Assembly: GCA_024867545.1 (NCBI GenBank)
Contig: JANFNE010000004.1
Coordinates: 186,001-250,000 of the forward strand
Source of the DNA: Phytopythium helicoides
Lineage: Eukaryota; Oomycota; Peronosporomycetes; Pythiales; Pythiaceae
Length of the DNA stretch: 64,000 nt
Direction: 5' to 3'
Below the pieces are notes generated by a model that saw nothing but the letters and a program-made list of their open reading frames with translations, was not told the origin of the DNA and did no database searches. Position numbers and translations under genes: made by a program. This document shows, one piece after another, positions 63,658-64,000 of this stretch (the stretch's first letter is position 1; each line of letters begins with the position of its first letter).

Positions 63658-64000
63658 TGTGACGGAAGCACACTCCCGTCGCAGCTGCTAGGCGACATTG
63701 TCGCACTGCAGCCAGCACTTTTGTATAGCCATCACTATACTATACAAGTCTAAGAGAAAACAGATTTATCTAGGGTTTTCTATAGGATAGTGGATGGTAG
63801 ATGATTGCACTGTCGCACAACGCGGAGGGATGACCCGCCAACAGTGCAGTCACAAGGAGATATTAGGCAGGGCGATATCTGAGCACGAATGAGTGGCTCT
63901 GAGAGCGCGTAGGAAGCATAACTGGCCCTGGCCGATCAATCTCACTTCTCCTTTTGCCTCAAGCCTCGCAACGCCTCTTCCCCCGCCTTAGTGACTAGGT
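63658..64000 (+). repeat. Third type O LTR, running off the window
   Basis: Matches 17057-17399 without visible difference as far as about 63963, then shows about seven mismatches in the last 37 bases. It is either the 5' LTR of another type O element or a solo LTR. Confidence 0.9.

Noticed and set aside
1..64000. tRNA, rRNA genes or CRISPR arrays
   Set aside because: No cloverleaf-like pattern, rRNA-like sequence or regularly spaced short repeats were noticed; CRISPR is not expected in a eukaryote.

Overview
The window looks like an accessory, transposon-rich stretch of an oomycete genome, most likely Phytophthora or a close relative. Reasons: short GT-AG introns (61-124 nt) in compact genes; large Ty3/gypsy elements; a MULE transposase fused to a Ulp1-type protease; a Fanzor1-like gene; a Crypton-like tyrosine recombinase; and housekeeping genes of eukaryotic type (Nup35/53, MPC2, PEN-2). 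The genus is inferred from gene content only; no species marker is present.

Layout. 1-2526: right end of a large gypsy element ('type I') whose 3' LTR cuts the 3' end of a tyrosine-recombinase gene (2522-4558, minus). 5057-9255: MULE transposase joined by a 90-nt intron to a Ulp1-like cysteine protease. 10278-11035: decayed hAT transposase. 13376-15610: first copy (A) of a polytopic membrane protein family with a C-terminal leucine-rich-repeat ectodomain. 17057-38021: a 'type O' gypsy element with identical 376-bp LTRs and a GCTTG target duplication, split inside its integrase by a 14.7-kb type I element (21602-36312, identical-looking 989-bp LTRs, TCAT duplication). The type I element carries gag, pol with two RNase H-like regions and a chromodomain, and an 829-codon antisense ORF between pol and the 3' LTR. 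The same antisense ORF recurs at the left edge of the window.

38317-39669: START plus FYVE-like zinc-finger gene. 41363-43522: copy B of the membrane-LRR family, nearly identical to A. 43813-47868: housekeeping block (Nup35/53 with a frameshift, MPC2, a CRAL-TRIO/PH protein). 47996-55294: three further membrane-LRR copies (C, D, E) in tandem on the minus strand, each frameshifted. 55845-57824: Fanzor1-like RNA-guided-nuclease homologue interrupted by two in-frame TGA codons. 58009-60566: a proline/tyrosine-rich small protein, PEN-2, and a zinc-finger protein with an XPA-like segment. 60912-63657: a fragment (F) and a seventh copy (G) of the membrane-LRR family, G being cut by a third type O LTR that runs off the right edge.

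Two themes dominate. First, repeated insertion of elements into each other and into genes. Second, a multicopy family of seven-helix proteins with LRR ectodomains whose copies show patchwork identity suggestive of gene conversion. Many genes carry single-base frameshifts, including a conserved nucleoporin, so some of the breaks could be sequence errors rather than decay.
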